Part shown: piece after piece, positions 27,344 to 35,872 of the stretch
Numbering within the stretch: the stretch's first letter is position 1
How the letters are laid out: the number at the start of each line of letters is the position of its first letter
Source of the DNA: Aeromonas sobria
GTDB lineage: Bacteria; Pseudomonadota; Gammaproteobacteria; Enterobacterales; Aeromonadaceae
Direction of reading: 5' to 3'
NCBI RefSeq assembly: GCF_000820145.1
Contig: NZ_CDBW01000004.1
Coordinates: 1-64,000, forward strand
Length of the DNA stretch: 64,000 nucleotides
Translations under genes and position numbers: made by a program
Notes under the pieces: generated by a model
Told to the model about the DNA's origin: nothing
The model's database searches: none
What the model saw: only the letters and a program-made list of their open reading frames with translations

Positions 27344-28693
27344 ATGCATTCATCGGCCCATTATCGACAACTGCTGGCACGGCTGCCCCAGATCGCCGTG
27401 GTGGCGGATCAGTTTGAGGTGCTCTATAGCACCGAGGATTTCAAACGCCGCATTCTTGCGCTGATCGCCAGTGCCACCCGACGCATCTATCTGGTCGCAC
27501 TCTATCTGCAGGATGACGACGCAGGCCGGGAGATCCTCTCCGCCCTCTACGCCGCCAAGCAGCGCAATCCGGCTCTCGACATCAAGCTGTGCGTCGACTT
27601 CCACCGAGCCCAGCGCGGCCTGATCGGCAAGGGCAAGCAGGGTGGCAACCATCTGATGTATCAGGAGATGGCCGCCAGCCACCAGCACCAGATCGAAATT
27701 TACGGCGTGCCGGTCAAGGGGCGCGAGCTGCTCGGCGTGCTCCACCTCAAGGGCTTCATCTTCGATGACGTGGTGCTCTACTCCGGCGCCAGCCTCAACG
27801 ACATCTACCTGCACCAGCAGGAGCGCTACCGCTTCGACCGCTATCACCAGATCACCAGCCCGGAGCTGGCCCGCAGCATGGTCAACTATGTGGATGACCT
27901 GTTCGTGAAGAGCGACGCGGTGCAGCGGCTGGATCACAGCGACATCCCCAGCGCCAAGCAGCTGAAGGGGCCGATCCGCCGCTTCAAGCAGAGCCTGCGC
28001 CAGAGCCAGTATCGTTTCAGCGCCATGCCGGTCAACACTCAGGAAGTGGCCGTCACTCCCATGGTGGGTCTGGGCAAGCGCAACAACCAACTCAACCTGA
28101 TGATCCGCAATCTGGTGCGCTCCACCGAGCGGGAGATCTTCATCTGCACTCCTTACTTCAATCCGCCCAAGGAGTTGAGCAAGGATATCGAAGATCTGCT
28201 GCAGCGCGGCTGCAAGGTGACGATCGTGGTGGGCGACAAGACCGCCAACGACTTCTTCATCCCGCCAGAGGAAAAATTCTCCACCATCGGCGGTCTGCCC
28301 TATCTCTACGAGACCAACCTGCGCAAGTTTGCCGAGCACAACCAGCGTCACATCGACGACGGTCGCCTCAACCTGATGCTCTGGTGTTGCGAGCGCAACT
28401 CCTACCATCTCAAGGGGATCTTCGTGGACGATGAGTGGGCCCTGCTCACCGGCAATAATCTCAATCCCCGCGCCTGGACGCTGGATCTGGAAAACGGCCT
28501 GCTGGTACACGATCGCCGCCACCTGCTGCGTCCCCAGTTCAACGCCGAGCGGGAGAACATTCTGGCCAACACCAAGCGGATCAGCCACTTCGATCAGGTA
28601 GAGCAAATTCAGGACTACCCGGAACAGGTGCGCAAGCTGTTGGGACGGATCCACAGAGTGAAGGCGCATTTGCTGCTCAAACGCATCATCTGA
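27344..28693 (+). CDS. pssA: CDP-diacylglycerol-serine O-phosphatidyltransferase
   Basis: PssA makes phosphatidylserine, the precursor of phosphatidylethanolamine, from CDP-diacylglycerol and serine at the membrane surface. The 449-residue protein is of the phospholipase D superfamily type with two HKD-like motifs, HLKGFIFDD (first half) and YHLKGIFVDD (second half), and conserved VGDKTANDFFIP and LTGNNLNPRAW. The ATG at 27344 has AGG 7 bases upstream; a GTG 18 bases earlier is possible but not needed. Confidence 0.96.
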   Translation: MHSSAHYRQLLARLPQIAVVADQFEVLYSTEDFKRRILALIASATRRIYLVALYLQDDDAGREILSALYAAKQRNPALDIKLCVDFHRAQRGLIGKGKQGGNHLMYQEMAASHQHQIEIYGVPVKGRELLGVLHLKGFIFDDVVLYSGASLNDIYLHQQERYRFDRYHQITSPELARSMVNYVDDLFVKSDAVQRLDHSDIPSAKQLKGPIRRFKQSLRQSQYRFSAMPVNTQEVAVTPMVGLGKRNNQLNLMIRNLVRSTEREIFICTPYFNPPKELSKDIEDLLQRGCKVTIVVGDKTANDFFIPPEEKFSTIGGLPYLYETNLRKFAEHNQRHIDDGRLNLMLWCCERNSYHLKGIFVDDEWALLTGNNLNPRAWTLDLENGLLVHDRRHLLRPQFNAERENILANTKRISHFDQVEQIQDYPEQVRKLLGRIHRVKAHLLLKRII

Positions 28694-28727
28694 CGCCGGG
28701 GTGCATCGCACTCACCGGCAGCTACCC

Positions 28728-28757
28728 AAAGGCCTCCCGTTTTCGGCAGGCCTTTGT
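28728..28757 (+). terminator. terminator of pssA
   Basis: AAAGGCCT and AGGCCTTT form a stem with a 12-base loop, 35 bases after the pssA stop; the T tract is formed by the 3' arm. Confidence 0.75.
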
Positions 28758-28873
28758 TATATCCGCCGTTTCCCCCGCAGCGGCGGCCCTGCCAGCAGCA
28801 ACTCGGCTTGCATCGGGCCAGCAACAACCCCTATCATCTGGACATATTTACAGTGCTTTTGGGCATCTAATTG

Positions 28874-30943
28874 ATGAAATTGGATAAAATCTCCCTCGAC
28901 AGCCTCAAGGGCGTCGGCAGCAAGATGCAGGAAAAACTCGAGCGACTGGGGCTGGCCACTGTGCAGGATCTGCTGTTCCACCTCCCCCTGCGCTACGAGG
29001 ATCGCACCCAGGTGTGGCCCATCGGCGATCTGCCGCCCGGACTGCACGGCGCTGTCGAGGGCGAAATCCAGGACACTCAGCTAGTGATGGGGCGCCGTCG
29101 CATGCTGGTCTGTCGCATCAGCGATGGCACCGGCACCCTCACCCTGCGCTTCTTCAACTTCACCGCCGCCCAGAAAAACAGTCTGGCGGCGGGCCGCCTG
29201 ATCCGCTGCTTTGGCGAGGTGCGCCCCGGCAAATACGGGCTGGAGATGGCCCACCCCGAGTACAAGCTGCTCGGCGAGGAGCAAGCGGGCCAGACCGAAG
29301 AGGCGCTCACCCCCGTCTACCCGACCACCGAAGGGCTACGCCAGCTTACCCTGCGCAACCTCACCGATCAGGCGCTGGCCCAGCTCGACCTCTACGGGGT
29401 CGAGGAGCTGCTGCCCGCCGGACTCTATCCCCACCAGATTGAGCTGGCCGCCGCCCTGAAGCTGCTGCACCGCCCGCCCCCCTCGGTCGCGCTACCGCTG
29501 CTGGAAAGCGGCCAACATCCGGCCCAGCAGCGATTGGTGCTGGAAGAGCTGCTGGCTCACAACCTCTCGGTACTCAAGGTGCGTGCTCAGGCGCAAACCC
29601 AGCTGGCCCGCGCCCTTAAACCGGCGCCCGCGCTGGTTGAACAACTGCTCGGCGCCCTGCCGTTCAAGCCAACCGGTGCCCAGAGCCGGGTGGTGGCCGA
29701 AATAGCTAAGGATCTGCAACAGAGCCACCCCATGATGCGGCTGGTGCAGGGGGATGTGGGCTCCGGCAAGACCCTGGTCGCGGCGCTCGCCGCCCTGCAA
29801 GCCATCGGCAACGGTTGTCAGGTGGGGCTGATGGCGCCGACCGAGCTGCTGGCAGAACAGCACGCCATCAACTTCGCCAAGTGGCTGGAGCCGCTCGGCA
29901 TCGGAGTCGGCTGGCTGGCGGGCAAACAGAAAGGCAAGGCGCGGGAAGAGGCGCTGGCGGCCATCGCCGATGGCAGCGTCAAGATGGTGGTGGGCACCCA
30001 CGCCATCTTTCAGGAGCAGGTGGTGTTCCAGCGTCTGGCGCTGGTCATCATCGATGAACAGCACAGATTCGGGGTGCATCAGCGGCTCGCCCTGCGCGAG
30101 AAAGGGGAGCGGGAAGGGGTGCACCCCCATCAGCTGATCATGACCGCCACCCCCATCCCCCGCACCCTGGCGATGACCGCCTATGCCGACCTCGATACCT
30201 CGGTCATCGACGAGCTGCCGCCGGGCCGTACCCCCATCACCACGGTGGCGCTGCCCGACAGCCGTCGCGGCGATGTGATCGAACGGGTCAAGCTCGCCTG
30301 CACCGAGGGCAAGCAGGCCTACTGGGTCTGCACCCTGATCGAGGAGTCGGAGGTGCTGGAGTGTCAGGCCGCCGAAGATACCGCCATCGAACTGCAAGCC
30401 CAGCTGCCCGGCCTGCATATCGGGCTGGTGCATGGCCGGATGCGGCCGGTAGAGAAACAGCGGGTGATGGAGGAGTTCAAGGCGGGCATACTGCAACTGC
30501 TGGTCGCCACCACCGTCATCGAGGTGGGGGTGGACGTGCCCAACGCCAGCCTGATGATCATCGAAAACCCGGAGCGACTGGGGCTGGCGCAGCTGCACCA
30601 GCTGCGCGGCCGGGTTGGCCGGGGATCGGTGGCCTCCCACTGCGTGCTGCTCTATCATGCTCCCTTGTCCAAAACGGCCCAGAGCCGGCTCGGGGTGCTG
30701 CGGGAGACCAACGACGGCTTCCTGATCGCCCAGCGCGACCTGGAACTGCGCGGCCCGGGGGAACTGCTCGGCACCCGCCAGACCGGTCTTGCCGACCTCA
30801 AGATCGCCGATCTGGTGCGCGACCAGCCGCTTATTCCGCAGGTACAAAAGATGGCGAGATTCCTGATGGATCGTCATCCCCACCATGTCGAACCCTTGAT
30901 CCGCCGCTGGCTCGGTCTGCGGGACCACTACTCAAACGCCTGA
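28874..30943 (+). CDS. recG: ATP-dependent DNA helicase RecG
   Basis: RecG remodels stalled replication forks and Holliday junctions. The product (about 689 residues) has the N-terminal wedge/OB domain (to about residue 230, starting LDSLKGVGSKMQEKLERLG), a helicase core with Walker A GDVGSGKTLVA and DEQH box IIDEQHRFGV, the motif TATPIPRTLAMTAY, and the C-terminal LRGRVGRG and LRGPGELLGTRQ segments. It aligns with E. coli RecG from end to end. A TTG three bases before the ATG is also possible. It is followed closely by the AsmA-family gene. Confidence 0.98.
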   Translation: MKLDKISLDSLKGVGSKMQEKLERLGLATVQDLLFHLPLRYEDRTQVWPIGDLPPGLHGAVEGEIQDTQLVMGRRRMLVCRISDGTGTLTLRFFNFTAAQKNSLAAGRLIRCFGEVRPGKYGLEMAHPEYKLLGEEQAGQTEEALTPVYPTTEGLRQLTLRNLTDQALAQLDLYGVEELLPAGLYPHQIELAAALKLLHRPPPSVALPLLESGQHPAQQRLVLEELLAHNLSVLKVRAQAQTQLARALKPAPALVEQLLGALPFKPTGAQSRVVAEIAKDLQQSHPMMRLVQGDVGSGKTLVAALAALQAIGNGCQVGLMAPTELLAEQHAINFAKWLEPLGIGVGWLAGKQKGKAREEALAAIADGSVKMVVGTHAIFQEQVVFQRLALVIIDEQHRFGVHQRLALREKGEREGVHPHQLIMTATPIPRTLAMTAYADLDTSVIDELPPGRTPITTVALPDSRRGDVIERVKLACTEGKQAYWVCTLIEESEVLECQAAEDTAIELQAQLPGLHIGLVHGRMRPVEKQRVMEEFKAGILQLLVATTVIEVGVDVPNASLMIIENPERLGLAQLHQLRGRVGRGSVASHCVLLYHAPLSKTAQSRLGVLRETNDGFLIAQRDLELRGPGELLGTRQTGLADLKIADLVRDQPLIPQVQKMARFLMDRHPHHVEPLIRRWLGLRDHYSNA

Positions 30944-30974
30944 CAACAAACCCCAAAACAGGAGGAAAGCATCC

Positions 30975-33068
30975 ATGAATTCCTGGCTACGCGGCCTGCT
31001 CTACACCTTCGCCTTCCTGCTGCTGTTGGTCTGGGTTGCCCTCGGCCTGTTCGACGCCGAGCGCGCCAAAGGCCCCATCGCCAGCTGGATCAGCCAGCAG
31101 ACCGGCGTGCCGGTCACCATAGGGCGGCTGGTGTTCAACCCGCTTCACCCCTACACCCTGCTGGCGGAGCAGGTGCGCTACGGCGATGCGGTCTCCCTCG
31201 ACAAGATCTATCTGGAAATCGAGAGCATCGACTGGCTGAGCCGCGATGTGCGCATCGCCCATCTCGATCTCATTCGCCCGGCCATCAAGCTGCCGCTGCC
31301 CAACCAGCTGCCGAGCCTGCCGGTGCACTCCCTCACCATCAGCGACAGCACCATAGACCGGCTCAGTCTGGAGAGCAGCGAGCTGACCCTGCGCGGCCTC
31401 AATGCCACCCTGAGTGACTGGGAGCTGATCGACCCGAAACGGCAGCCACAGGCCAACCTGAGCCTCAACATCGGCCAGCTGGAGACACCGCAATTCACCT
31501 TCGCCCGCCTCAACATGCAAGGACGGCTGGAGGGGGAAGTGCTGCGCACCGACAAGCTGGTGACCAACCTGTTCGACGGTCTGCTGGAGACCGGCATGGT
31601 GCTGGACTGGCCCGCCCGCACCCTGCAACTGCACGATCTCAAGGCCCGCGGCATGCGGGTGGAGCTGGGTGATCTGACACAGCAAGGCTTCCCGCAGCGC
31701 TTCCCGTTGCAAAGCGTGTCGCTGGATCGCGGCCAGCTGGACGGCGTCAGCCTCAACGACATCAATCAGGAGCTCTCCTTCAACAACTTCAGCGGCCAGC
31801 TCACCGCCTTCAACTGGCAGGCGGGCAGCCAGCCCACCGGCTATCTGGCTGGCACCCTGGGCGATATGGGGCGTGGCCTGTTCCAGCTGGAGGAGATCAA
31901 GGGCAAGCTCGCTTTCGCCTCCCAGCAGATCGATGCCGAGCTGCAGGGCCAGGCCTATGAAGGGGAGTTCAATGTCGAGCTATCCCTCGATAGCCAGCAG
32001 CAGAAACTGACCCTGAAAGACGTGGCGCTGAGCGGCATGGATATCAGCCTGCCGCAGGGGTGGTGGCAGGATTGGCAGAGCTGGCGCCCGCAGCAGGTGG
32101 ACATCCGCAAGCTGGCGTTCGACAAGCTCAAGGTGCTCTCCTTCGACGATACTCTGCCCCTGTCGCTGACTGGCTGGCAGCTCTACCTGAGCGATCTCGC
32201 CCTGCGCGATAACCAGCCCGGCCCGCTGCTCGGCCGTGCCCGCATCGAGAGCAAGTGGTTCGAGCTGGTGTGGGATGGCCTCAGCGCCCGCAACGGCGAG
32301 CTGGATGGGGAGCTGACCCCCAGCTCATGGCAGCTGGGCAAACTCACCAGCTCGCTGCCGGATGAGGGCAGCCTCAGCCTGAGTGGCCAGTGGGGCCGCG
32401 AGCCGGGCCAGAGCAGCCGCCTGCAACTGCAGGCAACCAAGCTGGATCTGGTGCAGTGGGGCAAGATATTCCACGCCCCTCTCTCCTTCGCCGGCAAGGC
32501 AGATCTGAGCGCCGACCTGCAAGCCGAACACGGCAAGGCGGCGGGCGAGTGGCGCCAGACCCTGCAGGGCAGCTTTGCCCTCGATGCCGACGAGCCATTC
32601 TGGGACAAGGTGAAGATCGACCCGCTGCTCGATGAGTGGTTCAAGGGGGCGACCCCACCCACCCTGACACCGGATCAGCTGTGGCAAGGGATGCAGGGGG
32701 GTGACACCCCCTTCTACCGCATCAAGCTGCAGGGCAAGATCGACAAGGGGCAACTGCAGATCGAGCAGGCTGGCGCCTCCACCATCACCCATCTGCTGGC
32801 GCTGCAAGGGGGGATCGATCTGGTCAACGAACAGTGGCAGCTCGATCTGGGGACGCTCAACGGCAACCGCTGTGCCGAGCTGCTCGGCCAGTGGCGCGGA
32901 CCGCTGACGGCCCCCACGCTGGCCTGGAGCTTCCCGCAGCAGCAGGATGCCTGCGGCTGGGAAGTGGGGGTGCGCTATCCGCCACAAGGCAACAGCGCCC
33001 CGCTCTGGCGACCGGCTCCCGCGCCGAAAGCCCAAGCCGGGCAGACAACCGATAGCCCGCAAGGGTAA
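30975..33068 (+). CDS. AsmA family protein
   Basis: A 697-residue envelope protein with one N-terminal membrane helix (about residues 7-25) and a large periplasmic part rich in beta strands. The N-terminal AsmA-like region (GVPVTIGRLVFNPLHPYTL) and the general layout place it with AsmA/YhjG-type proteins thought to help lipid movement or outer-membrane biogenesis. No catalytic motif is visible and the exact subfamily is unclear. AGGAGG lies upstream of the start, and the 31-base gap to recG suggests co-transcription. Confidence 0.8.
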   Translation: MNSWLRGLLYTFAFLLLLVWVALGLFDAERAKGPIASWISQQTGVPVTIGRLVFNPLHPYTLLAEQVRYGDAVSLDKIYLEIESIDWLSRDVRIAHLDLIRPAIKLPLPNQLPSLPVHSLTISDSTIDRLSLESSELTLRGLNATLSDWELIDPKRQPQANLSLNIGQLETPQFTFARLNMQGRLEGEVLRTDKLVTNLFDGLLETGMVLDWPARTLQLHDLKARGMRVELGDLTQQGFPQRFPLQSVSLDRGQLDGVSLNDINQELSFNNFSGQLTAFNWQAGSQPTGYLAGTLGDMGRGLFQLEEIKGKLAFASQQIDAELQGQAYEGEFNVELSLDSQQQKLTLKDVALSGMDISLPQGWWQDWQSWRPQQVDIRKLAFDKLKVLSFDDTLPLSLTGWQLYLSDLALRDNQPGPLLGRARIESKWFELVWDGLSARNGELDGELTPSSWQLGKLTSSLPDEGSLSLSGQWGREPGQSSRLQLQATKLDLVQWGKIFHAPLSFAGKADLSADLQAEHGKAAGEWRQTLQGSFALDADEPFWDKVKIDPLLDEWFKGATPPTLTPDQLWQGMQGGDTPFYRIKLQGKIDKGQLQIEQAGASTITHLLALQGGIDLVNEQWQLDLGTLNGNRCAELLGQWRGPLTAPTLAWSFPQQQDACGWEVGVRYPPQGNSAPLWRPAPAPKAQAGQTTDSPQG

Positions 33069-33075
33069 AAACAGA

Positions 33076-33101
33076 CAAGGCCTCATGATGAGGCCTTGTT
33101 G
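33076..33101. terminator. bidirectional terminator
   Basis: CAAGGCCTCA and TGAGGCCTTG pair around TGA between the converging AsmA-family gene and yiiD, followed by TTGTTT. Confidence 0.85.
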
Positions 33102-33122
33102 TTTGATGGGGAAACGACGCAG

Positions 33123-34031
33123 TTACTGGCCCGGACGGCGGGGCGGCTGCACCACGTAGTGGCCGCAGAACTCAGCTGCCAACTTGCTGCCGCTGAACAG
33201 CTGGATCTTGAGGCTGAAGGAAACCGGCTCGCCCCGCTTGAGCGGCTGCAGTACGGCGGGCATCCCCTCGCGGGCAACCCGTGCCTCCGGCTCCTCATCG
33301 ACCGGGCCATGATATTTGATGGTGCTCTCGGCCAGCACCGGCTCGCCCACCAGCCCCTCTTCTTTAAGTTGCAGCCAGATCAGCCCCCAACCCGCCAGCA
33401 CGCACTGGCTGTAAACACTGCCGGCAAACATGCTGCCGTGCACGTTGAAGTTGGCTGTCAAATTGGCCTTGAGGTGGAAGGTCTGGCCGTCGTAGTGGCT
33501 GATGTGCATCCCCATCTTCTCGCTGATGGGCACCCCGCGCGACCAGCGGGTGGTGAGATCCTGACACCACTCAGGGCGGTACTGGATGGTCTGCAACGGG
33601 CTCAGGGATTTGATCATCTGGCGATGGGGAATGCGACCAAAGGAGACGGGGCCGCCCCCCACTTCGAGAAAACCGCACTTGCGATAGAACTCCACCGCCT
33701 CCTGACGGGCGTTCATCACCAGCCGTTTCACCTTCTCGCTACGGGCCAGCTGCTCGAGATCCTCCACCATCAGGGCCCCCAGCCCCTGCCCGCGATATTC
33801 GGGACGCAGCGCCATAAAGCGGATCTGCGCCTCGTCGCCGCCGATAAAGAGGCGGCCCACCGCGATGGGGGTACCATCGGGTGCCAGCATCAGCCGGTGA
33901 ATGGCAACCGTGTCGTATTCGTCCCGCTCGGAACCGACCGGCAGATTGAAGGGCTTACGCAGAAGTTCCCAGCGCAACTGGTAGTAGGCATCCAGCTCGG
34001 CTGCCGTTTGGGGGGTAACTACCCTGTACAT
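33123..34031 (-). CDS. yiiD: fused GNAT acetyltransferase / hotdog-fold thioesterase, YiiD type
   Basis: The 302-residue protein joins an N-terminal GNAT domain (about residues 1-140; acetyl-CoA loop LRPEYRGQGLGALMVEDL and AVEFYRKCGF) to a C-terminal hotdog domain (about 150-295; NFNVHGSMFAGSVYSQCVLAGWG). This is the layout of E. coli YiiD, reported as the malonyl-ACP decarboxylase MadA that supplies acetyl-ACP for fatty acid initiation; I give that function from memory of the family. AAGGA lies 7 bases before the ATG. Three tandem partial copies of its own start lie immediately upstream (34019-34404). In E. coli the order is yihY-dtd-yiiD; here a foreign-looking gene separates dtd and yiiD. 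Confidence 0.88.
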   Translation of the reverse strand: MYRVVTPQTAAELDAYYQLRWELLRKPFNLPVGSERDEYDTVAIHRLMLAPDGTPIAVGRLFIGGDEAQIRFMALRPEYRGQGLGALMVEDLEQLARSEKVKRLVMNARQEAVEFYRKCGFLEVGGGPVSFGRIPHRQMIKSLSPLQTIQYRPEWCQDLTTRWSRGVPISEKMGMHISHYDGQTFHLKANLTANFNVHGSMFAGSVYSQCVLAGWGLIWLQLKEEGLVGEPVLAESTIKYHGPVDEEPEARVAREGMPAVLQPLKRGEPVSFSLKIQLFSGSKLAAEFCGHYVVQPPRRPGQ

Positions 34032-34150
34032 AAAGCGATCCTTGAGCTTGCGCCGACTGGCAGATTGAAGGGCTTACGCAGAGGTTCCCAGCGCAGCCTG
34101 CAGTAAGTACCCAGCTCGGCTGCAGTCTGAGGGGTGACTACCCGATACAT
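34019..34150 (-). pseudogene. partial yiiD copy, mini-ORF 1 (43 codons)
   Basis: ATG 34150 opens a frame MYRVVTPQTAAELGTYCRLR and continues through RKPFNLPVGASS to a TAG at 34019-34021, which lies 8 bases inside the true yiiD gene start (34031). The AAGGA upstream is intact. Overlap of stop and next start would allow translational coupling into yiiD. Confidence 0.7.
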
Positions 34151-34269
34151 AGTTTCATCCTTGAGTGTGCGCCGACGGGCAGATTGAAGGGCTTACGCAG
34201 AGGTTCCCAGCGTAGCCTGCAGTAAGTACCCAGCTCGGCTGCAGTCTGAGGGGTGACTACCCGATACAT
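34138..34269 (-). pseudogene. partial yiiD copy, mini-ORF 2 (43 codons)
   Basis: Same structure as the neighbouring copy: ATG 34269, about 43 codons, stop just past the next copy's ATG at 34150. AAGGATGAAACT precedes the start. Confidence 0.7.
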
Positions 34270-34388
34270 AGTTTCATCCTTGAGTTTGCGCCGACTGGCA
34301 GATTGAAGGGCTTACGCAGAGGTTCCCAGCGCAGCCTGCAGTAAGTACCCAGCTCCGCTGCCGTTTGGGGCGTGACTACCCGGTACAT
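34257..34388 (-). pseudogene. partial yiiD copy, mini-ORF 3 (43 codons)
   Basis: The most upstream copy: ATG 34388, ending at a stop just inside the copy that starts at 34269. Any promoter for yiiD should lie before it, in the 51-base gap to the divergent methyltransferase-like gene or within that gene. Confidence 0.7.
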
Positions 34389-34439
34389 AGTTTCATCCTT
34401 GAGTTACACTGGCCGGAAACCATCTTGCCGTGCAAATTC

Positions 34440-35120
34440 ATGGACTTCAATCTGCAAGCGTACCAAGCCGATCACTTGTTGCACCTGAGCGTCAAACCCC
34501 AGCGCCGCCTCACGGTACAGGAAAATAGCCAGCATCGCTGGCTGGAGATAGACGGCGTGGTGCAATCCGCCATGTTGCTCGCCGACCCGGCCGTCCTCTG
34601 TCTGCCCCATCAGCGGGTCATCGCCTGCCTGCTGCCAGAACAGGCCACCCGGATCCTCGAACTGGGGCTGGGGGGCGGCGATCTCACCCGCCATCTACAC
34701 CAGCGCTGGCCCGATGCCCACCACGAGTGTGTCGACCTCGACGAAGAGGTGCTGACCGTTTATCAGCAGTTTTTCCAGCATCAGGAGCGCGATGAGCAAG
34801 CCGCTCCGGCACTCCATCAGGCCGATGCTCTCGCCTTTCTCGAGCAGAGCGAGCAGCAGTACGACCTCATCCTGCTCGATCTCTTCAGTCAGGATGGCAA
34901 CCCGCTGCTGCTGTTTCAGGAGCGGCTCTACCGGGCGCTGGCTCCCCGCCTCTGCGGTACTCTGGTGATCAACCTGTTGCCACGCACCGAACTGGAGCTA
35001 ACCCACGCCCTGACGCTGATCGAACAGTGGATTGGCCCCGCAACCCCCTATCCGGTCGCGGGGCTCATCAACGTGATCGTCCATGTCACGCCACGGGATG
35101 AAACATCCTCAGACCTGTAG
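34440..35120 (+). CDS. spermidine synthase-like (PABS/class I methyltransferase fold) protein
   Basis: The product (226 residues from ATG 34440) has a Rossmann-like core of the spermidine synthase family: [20 protein letters not shown], the acidic [10 protein letters not shown] and [13 protein letters not shown]. It lacks the full N-terminal tetramerisation domain of SpeE and the usual aminopropyl-transfer signature, so the substrate is open. There is no clear ribosome binding site. It is transcribed against its neighbours dtd and yiiD, and its last 12 bases overlap the dtd 3' end. An upstream in-frame start at 34365 would lie in the repeat. Confidence 0.75.
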   Translation: MDFNLQAYQADHLLHLSVKPQRRLTVQENSQHRWLEIDGVVQSAMLLADPAVLCLPHQRVIACLLPEQATRILELGLGGGDLTRHLHQRWPDAHHECVDLDEEVLTVYQQFFQHQERDEQAAPALHQADALAFLEQSEQQYDLILLDLFSQDGNPLLLFQERLYRALAPRLCGTLVINLLPRTELELTHALTLIEQWIGPATPYPVAGLINVIVHVTPRDETSSDL

Positions 35121-35546
35121 CCAGAAGGTGACCGGGCCGTCGTTGACCAGCGCCACCTTCATGTCGGCGGCAAAACGGCCGGTGGCGGTCGGGATGCCGC
35201 TGGCAGCAGACTTGGCCACAAAGTAGTCATAGAGCCGCTCGGCCTCGCTCGGATGAGCGCCGCAGGAGAAGCTGGGGCGCATCCCGCTCTTGGTGTCAGC
35301 CGCCAGGGTAAACTGGGAGACTACCAGCAGGCTGCCGCCCACTTGGCTGACATTGAGGTTCATCTTGCCATTCTCGTCACTGAAGACCCGGTAGCCGCTC
35401 ACCTTGTGCAGCAGCTTGTCGGCCTTGGCCTCATCATCCCCCTGCTCCACCCCGAGCAGCACCAGCAGCCCCTGACCGATGGCACCGGTCACTTCGCCCT
35501 CGACGGTCACGCTGGCCTCGCTGACCCGCTGAATCAATGCAATCAC
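35109..35546 (-). CDS. dtd: D-aminoacyl-tRNA deacylase
   Basis: Dtd removes D-amino acids wrongly attached to tRNA. The 145-residue protein has both family motifs, SQFTLAADT (containing SQ) and the C-terminal cross-subunit [10 protein letters not shown] (Gly-Pro). It begins [15 protein letters not shown] as is typical. It lies between yihY and yiiD as in E. coli, though a reverse-oriented gene now intervenes before yiiD. Confidence 0.97.
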   Translation of the reverse strand: MIALIQRVSEASVTVEGEVTGAIGQGLLVLLGVEQGDDEAKADKLLHKVSGYRVFSDENGKMNLNVSQVGGSLLVVSQFTLAADTKSGMRPSFSCGAHPSEAERLYDYFVAKSAASGIPTATGRFAADMKVALVNDGPVTFWLQV

Positions 35547-35560
35547 ATCCCTCTCCTCTG

Positions 35561-35596
35561 AAAACAGAACGACCGCCCCCTCACAGGGGCGGTCGT
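35561..35596 (-). terminator. hairpin terminator between yihY and dtd
   Basis: ACGACCGCCCC and GGGGCGGTCGT form an 11-bp stem; on the minus strand it is followed by TTCTGTTTTC. It lies after the yihY remnant and just before dtd, so dtd may need its own promoter. Confidence 0.7.
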
Positions 35597-35632
35597 CGAT
35601 GCTACCAATAAACCGGTGGCCAAGGCGATGGC

Positions 35633-35755
35633 TTAGCCCAGCTCTTCACTGGCCGGTTTCTCGTACTCGCCGAGGCAGGCGGTGGCTTCTGCGCCAAACA
35701 ACACCACCAGCCAGCTGAGGTAAACCCAGACAAACAGGATCGGGATGATGCCGCT
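35633..35755 (-). pseudogene. duplicated C-terminal remnant of yihY
   Basis: Reading the minus strand just after the yihY stop, but shifted by one base, gives [18 protein letters not shown] and continues [20 protein letters not shown] to its own TAA. This is the same protein end as intact yihY. The DNA differs from yihY at several positions and all but the extreme junction are silent changes (Ser AGT/AGC, Glu GAG/GAA, Phe TTT/TTC, Tyr TAC/TAT, Ile and Pro third bases). Confidence 0.85.
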
Positions 35756-35872
35756 CAGCCCAGCTCTTCGCTGGCCGGTTTCTCGTATTCGCCGAGGCAG
35801 GCGGTGGCTTCTGCGCCGAACAACACCACCAGCCAGCTGAGATAAACCCAGACAAACAGGATTGGAATGGTC
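35635..35872 (-). repeat. 122-bp direct repeat at the 3' end of yihY
   Basis: The segment beginning AGCCCAGCTCTTC recurs with a period of 122 bases (35635 and 35757). One copy is the true end of yihY, the other a downstream remnant. Identity is high, with scattered single-base differences. Confidence 0.93.

Larger units (their letters stand above)
33941..34404 (-). repeat. four-copy 119-bp tandem repeat containing the yiiD start
   Basis: The segment starting GCAGATTGAAGGGCTTACGC recurs at 33941, 34060, 34179 and 34298, an exact 119-bp period. Copy 1 is the real 5' end of yiiD (first about 30 codons); copies 2-4 each repeat the ribosome binding site, ATG and about 30 codons on the minus strand. 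The three outer copies are nearly identical to each other and differ from the real gene by several amino-acid changes in the segment after AAEL. The period is not a multiple of three. Confidence 0.95.
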
